A DNA stretch of 64,000 bases, from the NCBI GenBank assembly GCA_905182985.1, contig CAJJDN010000156.1, positions 98,888-162,887 on the forward strand. Direction: 5' to 3'. This DNA is from Paramecium sonneborni (lineage: Eukaryota; Ciliophora; Oligohymenophorea; Peniculida; Parameciidae). Positions within the stretch are counted from its first letter, which is position 1, and each line of letters begins with the position of its first letter. Under the pieces are notes generated by a model that ran no database searches, was not told where the DNA came from, and saw only the letters and a list, made by a program, of their open reading frames with translations. A program made the translations under genes and the position numbers. This document shows, in pieces, positions 28,201 to 42,163 of the stretch.

Positions 28201-31200
28201 TAAAGAATTTTATTAATATCCTTTTGATTTAGAACCATAAATATATTTTATATTAAACTAGATAGAAAGTAAGGATGATTAGAAGAAAAAAAATGATTAC
28301 TATGATTTGATTTAGCAAGGAATTAATGATTTATTATCAAATAATTAATGGAGAATTAGACAATTTATAGTTTATGAATTGATTTAGATGAGAAGAAGTT
28401 GTCTGTAATAAAATGCTTTGACACTCAATTCTGGATTATATATAAGATTTTAAGTTTATGAAACTGATAAGAGAATTAAATAATTGTTTGATGATAAATC
28501 GATATAATTATCTAATTAATTGATGAGTAAATATTGGCCAAGTTAAGAAATAATTATTTAGAATAAATTAAAAGACAAATTAAAAGACTTAAATGAAATA
28601 GCTTAATAAATATCAATTGAAACATCAGAAAATTATAAATAGTAATTAAGAAAGGAATATTCTAAGTTAGAAAAAGAAATTTAATAGATGTTTGAAAATG
28701 TTACTTAAATTTCTAATACACTTGGAATAACAATAATATTTCTTTAGGATTTAAAGTAGGACTTATTAAGAATAGAAAATTCAATTATACAAATGTAAGA
28801 GACATTAGATATCATGAGCAAAGATATTAAATATTTAAAAGGTAGAACAATAATTGAATTATTAGAATTAAGAATGAAAAAAATTTTATAATAAAGATTG
28901 ATTTTCAATTCAGATAATATTTATATTCCAATAAAAACAAAAGAAAAATTAAATGATTCTAAATTTTCTAATGAAAAAACAAATTTATTTACAGATGATA
29001 TTTTTGGTGATGGTGAGATTAATGAGTTTATTTGGAAATCATCAAAAGATAGTTTTTTAATTCATGGTTAAGCAGGATCAGGAAAGAGTACTGCAGCAAG
29101 AAAAATAGAAGAATTTCTTTGGATGTTTTATTAAAAGAACAAAAAAAGTGATTATATACCATTAATTCCAATATTTGTATCTTTACCATAATTAAGAGAT
29201 CCTGTATATAATTGTATTGAAGAAACTTTAAAATCTGATAATTATAGATTTAATGATAGATAGATTTAAGATTTTTAAGAAGCTGTTGAAAAACGTAAAT
29301 TTAAATTAGTTATAATAATGGACAGTTATGATGAATTGAAGACAGATTATGTTGGTTTAAATTTGAATATTTCAAATAAATTATCAAAATGGAAATGTTA
29401 AACAGATAAAAATAAATTTCCTAAAATTATAACAACTTGTAGAACAGAATTATTTAATATTGCAGGTTATAATACATGGTTTTTATCTGAATCTAATAAT
29501 CCTTAATTTTACAAAGAAGTTAAATTATTGAAATTTAATACCGAATAATAAAAATTGTATATAGATCAATATACATTGCTTTGTATTAAGAGAGATATTA
29601 GGGAATTTTATTTTAATAATAATAATACTTAAGATTATTCTGAATATGAAACATATTTTATGGATTTATTGAAATCATTGAATTTAGGAAGAATAAAATC
29701 TGAAAATATGTATATGCTTAATTCTAAAGTAATTCAGTAAATTCTATTTAAATGTTCAAATTTTGTTTCAAAAGATATGTAAAAAATCTTATAGTAATTA
29801 CTTTAGGAAATATGGTCAAGTGCATAATATTAAAAAATCATCTAAATTATGAAATTAGATAAAGTTATAGAGACACCATTTATGGCAGAAATAGTGATGG
29901 CTGTATTGCCTTATATTGTGAGATAGAGATCAGAAATTACAAATGTAAAGAATAGATTTATAAAAAAATATATATATTTTGCAAGAAATGAACAATAATT
30001 GTTAAAAGTAAATTAATTAGAGAAATAAGCATTAGATGAATGGTAAACTATATTAAATAATTAAATTTTTATGAGTGAATATTTGCAAGAATATTCTGAA
30101 ATTCAAGTTGAGAAGTTGATTACAAAGTATTTTTCGAATAATTAGAAATTTTAAATAATTAAAAATTCATTAATTTTAGAACCATTATCAACATATGATT
30201 TTTATAGTTAATTTCTTGAACATTATTTTAAGAGATAGATTTATAAATTAAGGGAAGCAGGAGAATCAATAGATTATGAATAGATTGGAAATGAATTATG
30301 GAGATTTACTCATCATTTAGCAAATTAAATGACATTTAGAAATATGACATAAGTTTATTTTTAACCAAGTGGTTTAATTTTTAAGAAATTAGAACCTGAT
30401 TGGAAAGATGAATTTTTTAATGATTAATGTGAAGAAGGTGTTTATAAAAGATTATTTAGAAAGTGTATGCCAATAAAATAAAAAAATAGTATTTATTCAT
30501 TTAATCATAAATCAATATAAGAATTTTTAGTAGCTAAATGGTTTATTGAATATTTATCTAATATTAAGTTTCCTATTGATGAAATGATTAGAAAGTAATT
30601 ACAATTATATGAATTTTTTAATATGAGTTGGGATTATGAATATTTAAAAGGTTCAATTAATTTTATTTCAGATAAATTAAGATATAATGAAGAATAAAAA
30701 TAACAACTTTTATGTTTAATTTATTTAACTAGATCAGATGATAATTTTATTACAGCAGGTTCAAATAGTATGTTATTATTAAATGAAATGGATCATTAAT
30801 TTATTGATATGGACTTTAGTAATATTAAATTGTCTTAAATTACATTAAGTGGAGCAAACTTCTTTAATTGTGATTTTTCTAATTCAATTTTTACTGGAGT
30901 CAAATTATCATCTGTTAATCTCAATTTATCAAGAATAGTAAATGTATAATGGACTGATATATCTTTAAATTAATTACCATAAATAAAAACAAATTTAGAA
31001 AATGTTCGAAGTTTAACTTATATTGATAAAGAGAAATTGTTAATTGCAATTGATGATTAAAAACCAGAGATGAGATAATATGATATTTTTAAAATATAGG
31101 AGATTAATAAAATTAATATAAAAATGATTCCTAAAAAAGTAATTTTATCAAATAGTTAAAGAATTTTAGCTTTATATAATGAAAGTGAAATTTTATTGTA

Positions 31201-33976
31201 TGATCTTTATGATATGAAAATGATTTAATTGATTAATTATGGATAAAGTTTTGATAAAGAGAGGACTTGTTGTGTTTTTGGATATGATGATAAATCATTA
31301 TTCTTTGGTGGATATGATGGGGTTCATGAATTAAAAATTACAATTGAATTAGTAGAAAGAAAAGCAGCAAAAAAAATTACAGATAAAGAAAAGAAAAAAG
31401 GAAAATTATAAAATTTAAAAGTAGATTCTGAAGATAAAATTGAAATCATTTAATAATAAAAAGATTTAATTGTTTCTAGTAATTAATTTACATAAATAAT
31501 AAATGAATAAGTTTTAGATCTTAAATGTTGTAAGGTTTTAATAATGTAAAAATAATATAAAACAATATGTTTATATAATTAACAAGCTTAATGGATGAAA
31601 TAAGTTGAAACTAAATTTGAAAGGGTTAATTGTATAGATAGTAATTTAGAATTGAATCTCTTAGCAATAGGAAGTCGTAAGGGTGAAATAAATCTTTATG
31701 ATTTATCAAAAATAGGTTAACCTGTTAGTTTAAGTGGACATTAGAAAGCAATATCATAATTAAGATTTTCAATAGATGGTAAGATTTTAGTATCATCTTC
31801 ATTTGATCAATCAATAATATTATGGAGTACATAATAATTATCATAAATTAATTAAGCTAATTTCACAGCATTTATTAAAATCTATTCATTAACTTTAATA
31901 GCAAATACATATTTAGCTGTAACTGGATAAAATTAAGGTTTAATCTAAATTTGGGATCTAAATAGTTAAGATACATCTATTATTAATCCATCAGGTCATA
32001 CAAATATAATATAATGTTGCATTTTTTCATTTGATGGTACTTGGTTAATATCGGGATCAAATGATTTATTAATCAAAATTTGGAATACATCAACTGGATA
32101 ATAGATAGGTTAAAACCTTGAAAAACATCAATTACCTATAAAAAGTTTAGCTATTTCATAAGATTCAAATATTTTATGTTCTGGAGGTGAAGATGGATTC
32201 TTGTATATTTGGGATTTACAAACATTTTAAATTAAATAAGAAATAAATCATTATTTTTCTCAGATTATAAATGTTTCTATTTTTTATTCAGAAGACTAAT
32301 ACAAAATAATAACATTAACTGAAGAAAAATTACTTCATCTTTAAAATCTAAATAATTTATAAGAATTTATATTAATATATGATTATAAGGATGAAAATAA
32401 AAGAATTATTCCTAATATCGAAACAAGGAGATTATTAGATTTATGTCGAGATCAATAAGAAGTGAAATCATTAGAATCTTATAATATAAGCAATTATATA
32501 AAAATATAAAATCAGTATATTACAGCTTTAGCTATTAGTAATAATGGATTAAAGAAATTAATTGGTACAAGTGAAGGATATTTATTAGTCATGGAACACA
32601 AGGAAATGATATTTAAGAGTTAAGCTCATAAAAAAAGTAAGATTGATATCATATATGTATTAAATGATAAATTATTTATTACTTCAGGATAGAATTTAAT
32701 TATCTTTTGGAATATCGATGATTTTACTTAGTATTCTAATTATTAAAGCAAATTCACTAAAATTAATGACTGTTTTGTTCAGAATGATAACTTTTATATC
32801 TCTATTGATTTTACAATTAGAATATGGAATATAAGTTAGAAATCCACCATAAAAGTAATAAAGGAAAAAAAGAAAGATCATATATATTCTATTTGTATGA
32901 AAAATAATAATATTATATATGCAGGTACTTAGAATGGAAATTTACTCATTATAGATCTCTAAAAATCAGATCAATATTAAGTAATATCTGAAATTCATCA
33001 TGGTAAAATCACAAAAATTGCTTGGATAACTAATTTAAATTAATTTATTACAGCAGGATTAGATGGATTATTAAAATTATGGAAGGATGATAAACCTATT
33101 AAAATTATAGATACTGGTTTTACTATAAATTCATTTTATCTATCAAATGATCAAAATTATTTTATTTTACATACTTTTGAAGGTTTAAGTATATGGACAT
33201 CTGAAGATCTTATTTTATCTGAAAAAATTGTCAATTTAAATGATAATTAATCTATTTTAGTTTTATTTAACTAAAGGAGAATTATTTGGTCTAAAGATGA
33301 TCAATTATATTACATTCCAATACTACAAAAAAAGATTAAATATTCATTTGCTTAATAATCAAATAATCATTTTCCTAATACATTTCTTATAAATGAAAAT
33401 GACATCATATATTCAGGAGACAATAATGGCAAACTTGGATTTTGGAATTATAAAGGGGAAAAAATTAAGGATTTTCTAAATTAACATGAATCCAATATTA
33501 TTTGTTTAAGTTAATCTAATGATAAATCAAAATTAGTTGTTGCTTTTAAAGAATTAATTTAAGTTATTTCTATTGAAACTTTATAAGTAATCTACGAGTA
33601 AGATTTTAAAGAATATTCTATAAATAGTATTAATTATTTAAATGAAAAAACATTGTTGATAACAACTAAGTCAAAAGATAAATAAGTAATATTTTTTGAT
33701 GAATAAGATAAATCTATTCTTATCTAGAATGAACATGATGAAGAATTGAGAGGTGCTGCAGTTAATTAAAAAACAAATAGCTATCTTACATACAGTGATG
33801 ATAAATCAATTAGATATTATCAGAAATAAAATTCAACTTATTGTATGAAATTTTCAATGTCACAATTATTAAAATTTGAATCATAGGATACAGTTGTTGA
33901 AAATAGCACCATAATATCCAAAAGTGGAATAGATTTATTATCGCTTTTTAAAAATTAAAGAATTGCTATTCAATGA
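25295..33976 (+). CDS. Giant NACHT-pentapeptide-WD40 STAND protein
   Basis: One intronless frame of 2894 codons (2893 aa). Residues 1-1200 are helical and coiled coil; 1258-1266 is the Walker A motif GQAGSGKST (Lys1264); 1338-1347 is KLVIIMDSYDE-type Walker B with the NACHT DSxDE signature (Asp1343); Arg1383 lies in TTCRTELF. A helical arm follows, with KSIQEFLVAKWFIEYL typical of NACHT proteins. About 1845-1880 is a pentapeptide-like stretch (QITLSGANFFNCDFSNSIF). From about 1940 to the end there are ten or more WD40 units, e.g. LRFSIDGKILVSSSFDQSII and CIFSFDGTWLISGSNDLLIK. Known: NACHT-WD40 proteins (fungal HET-E/HET-D, animal NWD/TEP1) sense ligands by the propellers and signal by the N-terminus. 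The start MKLRGGGCGSS is unusual. The function here is inferred. Confidence 0.93.
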
Positions 33977-34046
33977 TATTTGATAAAATGAATTTTATTA
34001 ACATAAAATATTAAAAGAATATAATCTTATAGATTATATTAATAAT

Positions 34047-35599
34047 TCATCCATTTGGATTCTATTTATATCTCAAATTATTCTAAAATATTTCCAATAA
34101 AACATCCTTTGGCACCAATTGTTTTAGGTATGAATTGTGATTTATATCATAACAATTATTTTTTGATATTAAATTACAAACTTCATTCTATTAAGTTAAA
34201 TGCTGTTTGACTTAAGGTATTAAATTGGTATTAATGTAAATAACAAATTATGCATTTTTATTGGAATCAATTAAAACTTCTTCATCATCAATAATAACTT
34301 AATTTTAGTTATTTGTAAATTTTAACCAATTTTTATCTTTATAATTTTAGATGTACAGACTTATTGCTTTACTGCCCTAAGAACCTTTTTGTAAACCAAT
34401 TGAATAAATTACATATACTTATGATTAGTTGTCTTAATAATTTTTTTCTTTTTATAAATTACCTTACCCAACATTATATATTCTCTATAAAGTATTTAGC
34501 TTTGATTTAAAAATTTTTATAATATCTTAGGATTATTATTGATTTTCATCTTCTTAAAAAATTTCTATTACTTTTTCTATGTTTTTGAAATCCTATTATA
34601 TGATTTCCAAATCATTATAAGTAATCTACAAATTTTATTAATTCATTCCTTTTCCGTTATAATCCTTTTTCAAAAATTCAATCTCTAATTTTTAGTTAAT
34701 ATTGAAAATTTTTTAATCTCCTAATAGAATAATATTTTATTTTACCATTTTTTCTTTTTATTTAAATACATAAAAATTAAGGAAAGCTAATAACTTTTTA
34801 TTAGTATTTTTCATTTAAAAAACTTAAAACACTATTTTGTTCCATATCTGTACTTAATAAGAATGTACTTCCATAATCTTAGATCCCTTAAAATTTGAAA
34901 TTAAATAGTGAATTGAATTCCTTAATCATAAAATTCTCATTTTTCTCTTATCCTTATTTCATTTATTATCCAAGACAAAAATCTATTTTAATTAAAAGAA
35001 AGAAAAATATTTCAGAAGGATCTTATGATTTCTCAAGAAATTCTATATCCTTAGCACCCCAAAAAGAAGACTGTAATATTTGTTTTTAACTAACAAAACT
35101 TTAATTAGAGGCAGTTAATTCTGTTAATAGCAGTTAGATTAACTTTAAAAATTTTCCAGTTTCCTATATAATATATATTAATAGATTTTACTTATGAATT
35201 ACATTGAACTTTTAAAATTTATTCATAAAGCTAAGGTATTTAATGAAATAATTAAAAAATAATGTCCAAAATATTATCATTTTCATTATTTTCAATCGCC
35301 ACATAACTATTTGGTTTTCTTGGTTTTTTAGCTTATAATAAATCAGTCATTTATTTTGAAACATGTTTTTCTAATTTAGATTTTTCAAGGAAATCATTAT
35401 CATTATCTATACATTGTTTTTAATTATTAGACTTTTAATTATTCTGTTTATCAATATTTTCATCTGAAAAAATAATATCGAAAATTTTTTTATCATCATA
35501 ACCAGATTTTACCCAAGCTTAGTTAATTTTTTCCTTGTCAATATTTGCCTCAAGTAACCAATTAAGAATATTAGCTGGCATGTCTCTAACTTAACTCAT
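34047..35599 (-). CDS. UBA plus USP25/28-like pseudo-deubiquitinase
   Basis: ATG 35597-35599, TGA 34047-34049, introns 35164-35191 (28 nt) and 34721-34745 (25 nt); 499 aa. The N-terminus ANILNWLLEANIDKEKINQA resembles a UBA domain. The rest follows the USP fold: FLKLIQLLLTELTASNQSFV and ILQSSFWGAKDIEFLEKSQD (matching the USP25/28 segment around the QQDVSEF motif), FKFQGIQDYGSTF, VISFPQFLCIQIKRKNG (the usual LPPVLxxxLKRF strand) and VYVIYSIGLQKGSQGSKAIS. The catalytic Cys box (GNTCxxNS) is absent and the usual GHY(V/T)A His box reads GSKAIS, so it should not cleave ubiquitin. It may bind ubiquitin as a scaffold (inference). Confidence 0.82.
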
Positions 35600-35818
35600 A
35601 TTAGATTATTAATAAAATATTAATTGTATAATTATAATTAGAAAAGCAAAAATAAATTTAGATTTAAACTACAGCTATTTTTTTCCTAATGCTTAGATTA
35701 AAATCAAAACTGAAAAAAATCAAATATTTTATCAATAAACAAAATTTCATTATAAGATTTTAGATTTAAATCTACAACTTTTTGATTTATGTTAATATGA
35801 ATTTGTTTTATAAAATGA

Positions 35819-38800
35819 TCATTCATCAATTTCTAAAGAATTTTAATAATCCTAAACTAATTAATTTTAAATTTCTTACTATTTTAGCTTCTAACGACGA
35901 TATAAATAATATGAACCTAACAATATTCCAGATGATGTTATCAATACACCATTATTTGATAAAAATGTTATTTTTTTAATTATTAATCTTATTTATTCCT
36001 TAGATACCTAATTTGAAGCCTTTATTATACAAGTCTCATAATCATCCAATTCTTATAATTTTTGAAGTTAAAAACCAATCTCTCCTATAAATAATTGATC
36101 AATCTAATTAAAATAAAATAAGTAATGTGTAGTATTTAATGGATAGAAGTTTAACAAATTATTGTCAAACATAAATATATAATCATAAAATGGCTTAATT
36201 TATTTAATGTAATATAAATAGGATGTATTATCTTTAGAATTTATTAAAATTAGAATGTTTTCATCAAAATATTTAAAATTTAATAATTCTTATGATTTTG
36301 GATTTCTAAATACCTATTCAACTGTATAGATTATTTCACCATTCTTTTAATTGATTTAAATTTTGCTAATTACTGAAAAACTTAAAGTAATTTATAGAAC
36401 CTTAATTTCTATTCTATTTTCATCTAAAAATGATTCAAACAATTAATTTTAAAAATATTGTTTCAATTAATATATGTCTATGTTAATATGAGGAGAAAGA
36501 GTCTTTTCAATCAATTGGTAATTTATTTTATAAGAATCTACGATTAAAAATTCTATCATTTTTAATTGAAAAACATTTATTAAAAAATAGGATTCATCTA
36601 TTTTTTTAATTATTTTCATCTCAATATATTGATTAGGTGAATTCTCAATAAAAAGTATATTAGAAAAATAAATTTCTAAGTCTATTTCAATTATATTAGT
36701 TTAATTAATTTTTAATATTCTTTCTAAAGAACCATATTTTATAAACATTAATGTCCCAGTTTGTTAAAATTATACTCTGTTAAAATCTTTCACCTATAGT
36801 CCTTATAACTTTATTGGTTCAAACTATTGTGATAATTAATCTATATTATAGTTAATTACACTTGCAAACACTGAATTCTCTTTTTCATACAAAACTAATA
36901 CTAAATTACGCTTATAAAAGTAAGCATCTTTAATGTTAATTTTATTTTCCTTTAAGTTTTTTTATAAATAAAATGGTAGAAGTTTTAATTTATTATAATG
37001 TCTTAAATTATAAAATAGTGTTAATTCTGCGTTATTCTAATATAATTCATACTATATAACTTTATAGCAAACTGTTAGTTAATTTTAACAATCTTCAATT
37101 TTTTGCTAATTTATAAATGGACCAATTAATTTTAATTTAGAATTATTTTCTAAAACTAATTAATCGATAGGACCAGAAAACAGATCAATATTTTCAATTC
37201 TTATCTGTTCTGAATCTTCAACATAAATTGTATGTTCTGTTAAAGATGAATACAAGTTTCTGCAATAATTTATAACTTTTAAATCCAAATATAACTAATC
37301 TTGTTAGTTTGCTTCGAATTCATGTTTTAATTATATTGGTATTGTTTCATATAAAACTATTTATTTTTAATTTTCAGCAGGATTTAGGTATTAAATTTAT
37401 AATTTATCTATATCCAAAATCCTTATATTTAAATCATCGTCGTAATAAATTATAAAATCATTCTGTAAATAAAAATCTAATTTACTTATTTTTAATATTT
37501 ACAATAATTTAAGAGGTTATTATATCTAAAACACAAATAAATAATTTAAATCTAATTATTTAAGAGCGATGATTAAGTTTTCTTTATTAATCTAGTATAA
37601 AATAGGTCTAATAATATCATAATTCTCTATTTCATAATTTTCTAATAATTTTAATCTATTGTCTAAAATATATTATTTAATGATGTTTTTTTTATTATGA
37701 ACTGCTATTAAACTATATTTATTCTGGATAGATTAAGAATCGAGAATAAATTTCGATTTGCCAGCATAAACTATAGTAATATCATTTACTTTATATAAAG
37801 TAATTAAATCACTAAGTTATATTACCAGATATTGATTCAGTTAATAAATATCGAAATATTTAAATTTAGCAATAAAAAATTAGAGTTTCTTTTTTTTTGA
37901 AGATTATGTAACAACCCATATTAGAATATCTTTAAATTATTTTGGAATATTCAACTTTCTTTTTTGTAATAAATCTATAAGAGTCATCTCCTATTAATCT
38001 TATGTAACTAGTATAATAAACTATTAATATTAAAGTTTTTATAAAATATTAGATTAAATTAGAAATTCTTCCTATTATTAATTGTTTCCTATTTAAAATA
38101 AAATTGCTTTGGCCAATTATGGCTTTTCTTTTATCATAAAGATGATGTTTTAATAATTTAATACTTGATAATTTTTAATTTCTTTTGAAACTGAACTTTA
38201 ATTATTGCAAAAATAAACTGAAAGCATATCATCTGATAACAAAACACCTTAATTTTCTAATATATTAAATTAAAAATATATTAATTATTTTCCTTTTAAG
38301 TTTTCCTCAATTATAGGACAATAATCTTTTAAATATACATTACCTAAAATATAAGTTATTCTATTTTCATATTCTCCAAAAATTTCAAAATCTTAATGTA
38401 TTGGAAAGTTATATTCTTCTTTTTTTACTAAAATTTCCTCCTTTTCCTAACAATTATTTTTAAATTCATGTTTTATAGAATTAGGTTTTGGAAATTAAGT
38501 CTCTTAAATTTCAAAACATTAAAGTTCACTCTTTTAAAAAGGATTATTTGATATTTCATATATAAATTTTTTTGTAGGTTTTAAATAGTTGACAAAAACA
38601 TTTATTTTGAAAAACCTAATTTATTAATTTTATAAATCAATTATATAAAATAAATTATACGTTTGTATTATATTAAAATTGCAAGAAAAACATTTTATTT
38701 CTATTATTTATTCATCAAACCAACCAATTTATAATTTTTCTTAGGAAAATAAAAATAAAGAGTGAAAAGCCTAAAGAATATCGATAGTCTTTTAATCAAT

Positions 38801-39742
38801 AACTTTTTCAAATTAATTATCTCCTTTAACTATTTTTATGGTATTTATTTTAGCTTTTCCGAAGTAGTATTAGAAGTTACATGTGTTTGTAAATACAATC
38901 TTTTCTATAAAAAAATTTTCTACTTTTACATTAGCATAAAAAATTAGAGATTCTGCTAGAGTAAAGACAGTATATTAATCCTTTTCAATTAAAACTACTA
39001 AGTTTTAGCAAAATTAAATGTTTATTAGACTACTGATTTTATCATACTTTAAATCTTAGAATATTTAAGGATTAGCTAAAATATTGATTTTATTATCTTG
39101 AAATTTAAGAATTGACCAATTTTCACAATTAAAAAATGATATAAGGTAGTATCCTTTATCATTTTTTTCAATAGTTTATTTTAGACACTCAAAATTATCA
39201 TACTTATAAGACAAAGCTTGTTTAGTTTGATTAAAAAAATCTACAGAATAAATGGAGAAATGTTAATATTTACGGCAGAATATTAAAAATTCTAAGGTTC
39301 CCTCTAAATAAAATTAATGACATGTTTCATCTGGTGATACTTCAACTAATAATGTTAAACGTTCCTTATTATAATAATTAGCATTTCCTTCTTCATCAAT
39401 AAAGATTATGTCTATACATGAAATGTAATATATATTTTTATTTTCATGAATAAATTAACATAACCATTTTTCTGATAAAAATTCGGTAGAAATTGATTCA
39501 ATAAATATAGTTTACACTATTTTAGCATTATATATTGGAATCTAAAATTAGGGTTCAATTTAATCATTTAAAAAATTGAATTAATCATAAGAATCTTTTT
39601 CAATCAATCTACTTTCTGTATTGTTTGAGACATAAATCTAATTAGATGGCAGCGATAATATCTAGCATTAAGATAATACTGATTTTAAATAGAGTGCAAG
39701 CAATACAATTCTTATTAAAATAGTATTATTATGTTCTAACAT
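35819..39742 (-). CDS. Large single-pass membrane protein, copy B of a paralogous pair
   Basis: Intronless, 1308 codons (1307 aa), ATG 39740-39742, TGA 35819-35821. Signal peptide MLEHNNTILIRIVLLALYLK, a long Asn/Gln/aromatic-rich beta-type ectodomain, one C-terminal TM helix (NNGVLITSSGILLGSYYLY) and a cytoplasmic tail of about 30 residues rich in Gln. Shares with copy A (19238-23155) the same length to within two residues, overall layout, and a juxtamembrane block: here FYDYIFMFDN and NTTHYLFYFNQIDQLFIG. The two copies flank the coiled-coil, NACHT-WD40 and pseudo-USP genes. No known domain recognised; probably a Paramecium-specific surface protein family. Confidence 0.85.
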
Positions 39743-40073
39743 GGATTGATTATAATTTAATTATCTTAAATATATATAAATTATCATTTAATAATAACAC
39801 TTTTAAAATTAATAAAAAATAACCTAAAAATGTATAATTTTTCTTTATTTTTTTTTAGATAATACTTAAAAATCTAATTATAATGATGAATATAATTTAA
39901 ATTCTTGAAATTTAGTGAAATAAGAATTATTTTTAGATTGATAAATAATGATTAAATAATAAAAGGGAGAGATAGTTTTAATATGATAATTTTCTAGAGT
40001 TAATAAAGTAGTTTTAGTTAATAATATTATATGTATTAGCTTCAAAAAAGTTTAAGGATTAATTATTAATTAA

Positions 40074-42138
40074 ATGTAAAAATAATGTTATTGTGAATAA
40101 CATAACATCTTAGATAGTTTTATCTGTAATGTTTGTTAGAAGAATCATCATTGGCAATGTTATGATTATCAAATCACTGATAAATAACCATAACAACTTC
40201 GATGTTTGTAATGTTCTTTAAGTGCAAATAATCCTTTAATGTAATTTGAAGTAAATTTTTACTAAGAATAAAAGGGATTCATAAAGCTAAACAATAAATT
40301 TAATGTTGCTATGATTAAGAAACCAACATAATTTTTAGAAAAGGCATTCTCTTTTGAAGTGAATCAGTATTATGAAGAACTTAAGAAAAAATAGATAATC
40401 CTTGCAATATTTTGTACAAAAACAAAAGAACCAAAAAAACTATTTGAGTGGCCTAGCAAAAATGTTTATGTTGAATTAAACAACTAACATCACATATCAT
40501 ATCATATAAACGATTATGGATATATGTTTATCTAATTTTATATATTATAATTTTAGACCATCAACTTGTATATAATGGGGAGCGAATACATTAAAAATAA
40601 AATTAGGAGAAGATATAGAATGCAATTCTCTATTTGGCATTGCAATAGTAAAAAATATAAAAATAACTGAATTAAAGAGTAAATTATTAGATTTGGGAAG
40701 AGAAAAAATAATAGATGCCATAATTACTTAATAAAAATAATAGTATTAAGATAAGATTAAATCTTTAGCAAGTAATTTTTATTAATATAAATTTAGTGGT
40801 TGATGATACTTTATAGGATACATTATTTACAGTGAAATTAATTGATGGAATTACTATGTAATAATTAGAAGTTCCAGTTAGAGGGAAATAGTGTTAACAT
40901 TTTGATTGTTTTGAATTAAATGCTTATTTGACAATAAATGAAAAACCAAATGAAAATAGATGGAAATGTCCTATTTGTAATCAACTTGTACCATACGATT
41001 AATTACAAGTTGATTATGTATTAATTGATATTTTACATGAAATTAAATGTGACCATCCAAAAATATTTCATAAATTACAAAGAGTCTAACTTAATTAATA
41101 TTTAGAGTATAAGATTGATGATAAATATACAGAAGAGGAATCTTAAATAAAGAAGAAATTGATGAATTCTTAAAATTTATCATAAACTGTTAAAATAAAT
41201 AATGATATTTTGGAAAAAGCTTCAGATTCAGTAGTTAAATTTATACAGGAATTTTAAAGGAAAGATAATTATTAAAGTTCTCTTATAACATTTAAATCTG
41301 CTAGAAAATTATTAAAGAAATTTCATAAAAAAGAATTGTTTAAAAATTTAGAAACTAATTAAATATAATTGTGTAAGTTTTTTATAAATATGTTCGATTT
41401 ATCAAACTATTATAAAAATTTTATTTTTGATGAAGAAATAGAATAAGAATACTTTGAATCATTATAAGATTTTGAATTGATTTGCAAAAGTATTTATTCA
41501 TAAAGTGTGAGTGGTTTATTCATTTATTATATAAAGTTATTTCATCCAACAGTTTAAAGAATGACTCAATCTATGGCTATATTATGTACATAATTGAATA
41601 TTAAACCTGTTTTAATTCATTAAAAAAAGATGCTTGAATTAATTTTAGCAAGTGCTTATGATAAATAATAAAAAACATCATTAGGATACAATTTTAAATA
41701 AATATGTTGTATGAGTAAAATGAAAAGAGATGAATATTATAATAACATTATTTATTTATCTTAAAAGATAAGTTATGTGTTTTATAATACTGAAGCTAGT
41801 AGTTTTTTTATTGTGAGAAATTGTATTAATTTAAGCAACATTTTTGATTTATATTATTTTTAAGAAAAAGGAAAGATAGATGATCAATTGGATGATTTTT
41901 AATTGATGATCAAATTGATTAAAGAAGTTTATAGTTTGAAAATTATAAAAGAGAATCCAAATGTATTAGACATTCTAAGATTAATTTTATATTTATTAAT
42001 TAAAAGTAATTTAAATATATATTGATAGGGGATAGAAAATTTGAAAATATTTTAGATTAATTCAAAGAATACAATATAGGAGATGTGAAAAATAAGTTTA
42101 AAAATATGGAATTCAATGGAGAATACTATTATTTATGA
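40074..42138 (+). CDS. PHD plus SP-RING (SIZ/PIAS-type) SUMO-ligase-like protein
   Basis: ATG 40074, TGA 42136-42138, introns 40526-40556 (31 nt), 40772-40796 (25 nt) and 42006-42028 (23 nt); 661 aa. N-terminal PHD-type zinc cluster: CYCEQHNILDSFICNVCQKN then HHWQC and CLQC, the C-x-C...C-x2-C...H-x2-C...C-x2-C spacing. A PINIT-like region follows (KKLFEWPSKNVYVELNN). The SP-RING reads VPVRGKQCQHFDCFELNAYL and NRWKCPICNQLVPYDQL, lacking the first RING Cys as SP-RINGs do. Plant SIZ1 has the same PHD-PINIT-SP-RING order. Known role: SUMO E3 ligase, usually nuclear. The C-terminal 350 residues are helical and unrecognised. An upstream SAP exon is possible but I could not find an in-frame start for it. 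Confidence 0.87.
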
Positions 42139-42163
42139 TTTATAATACACATTGTTATAAAAT

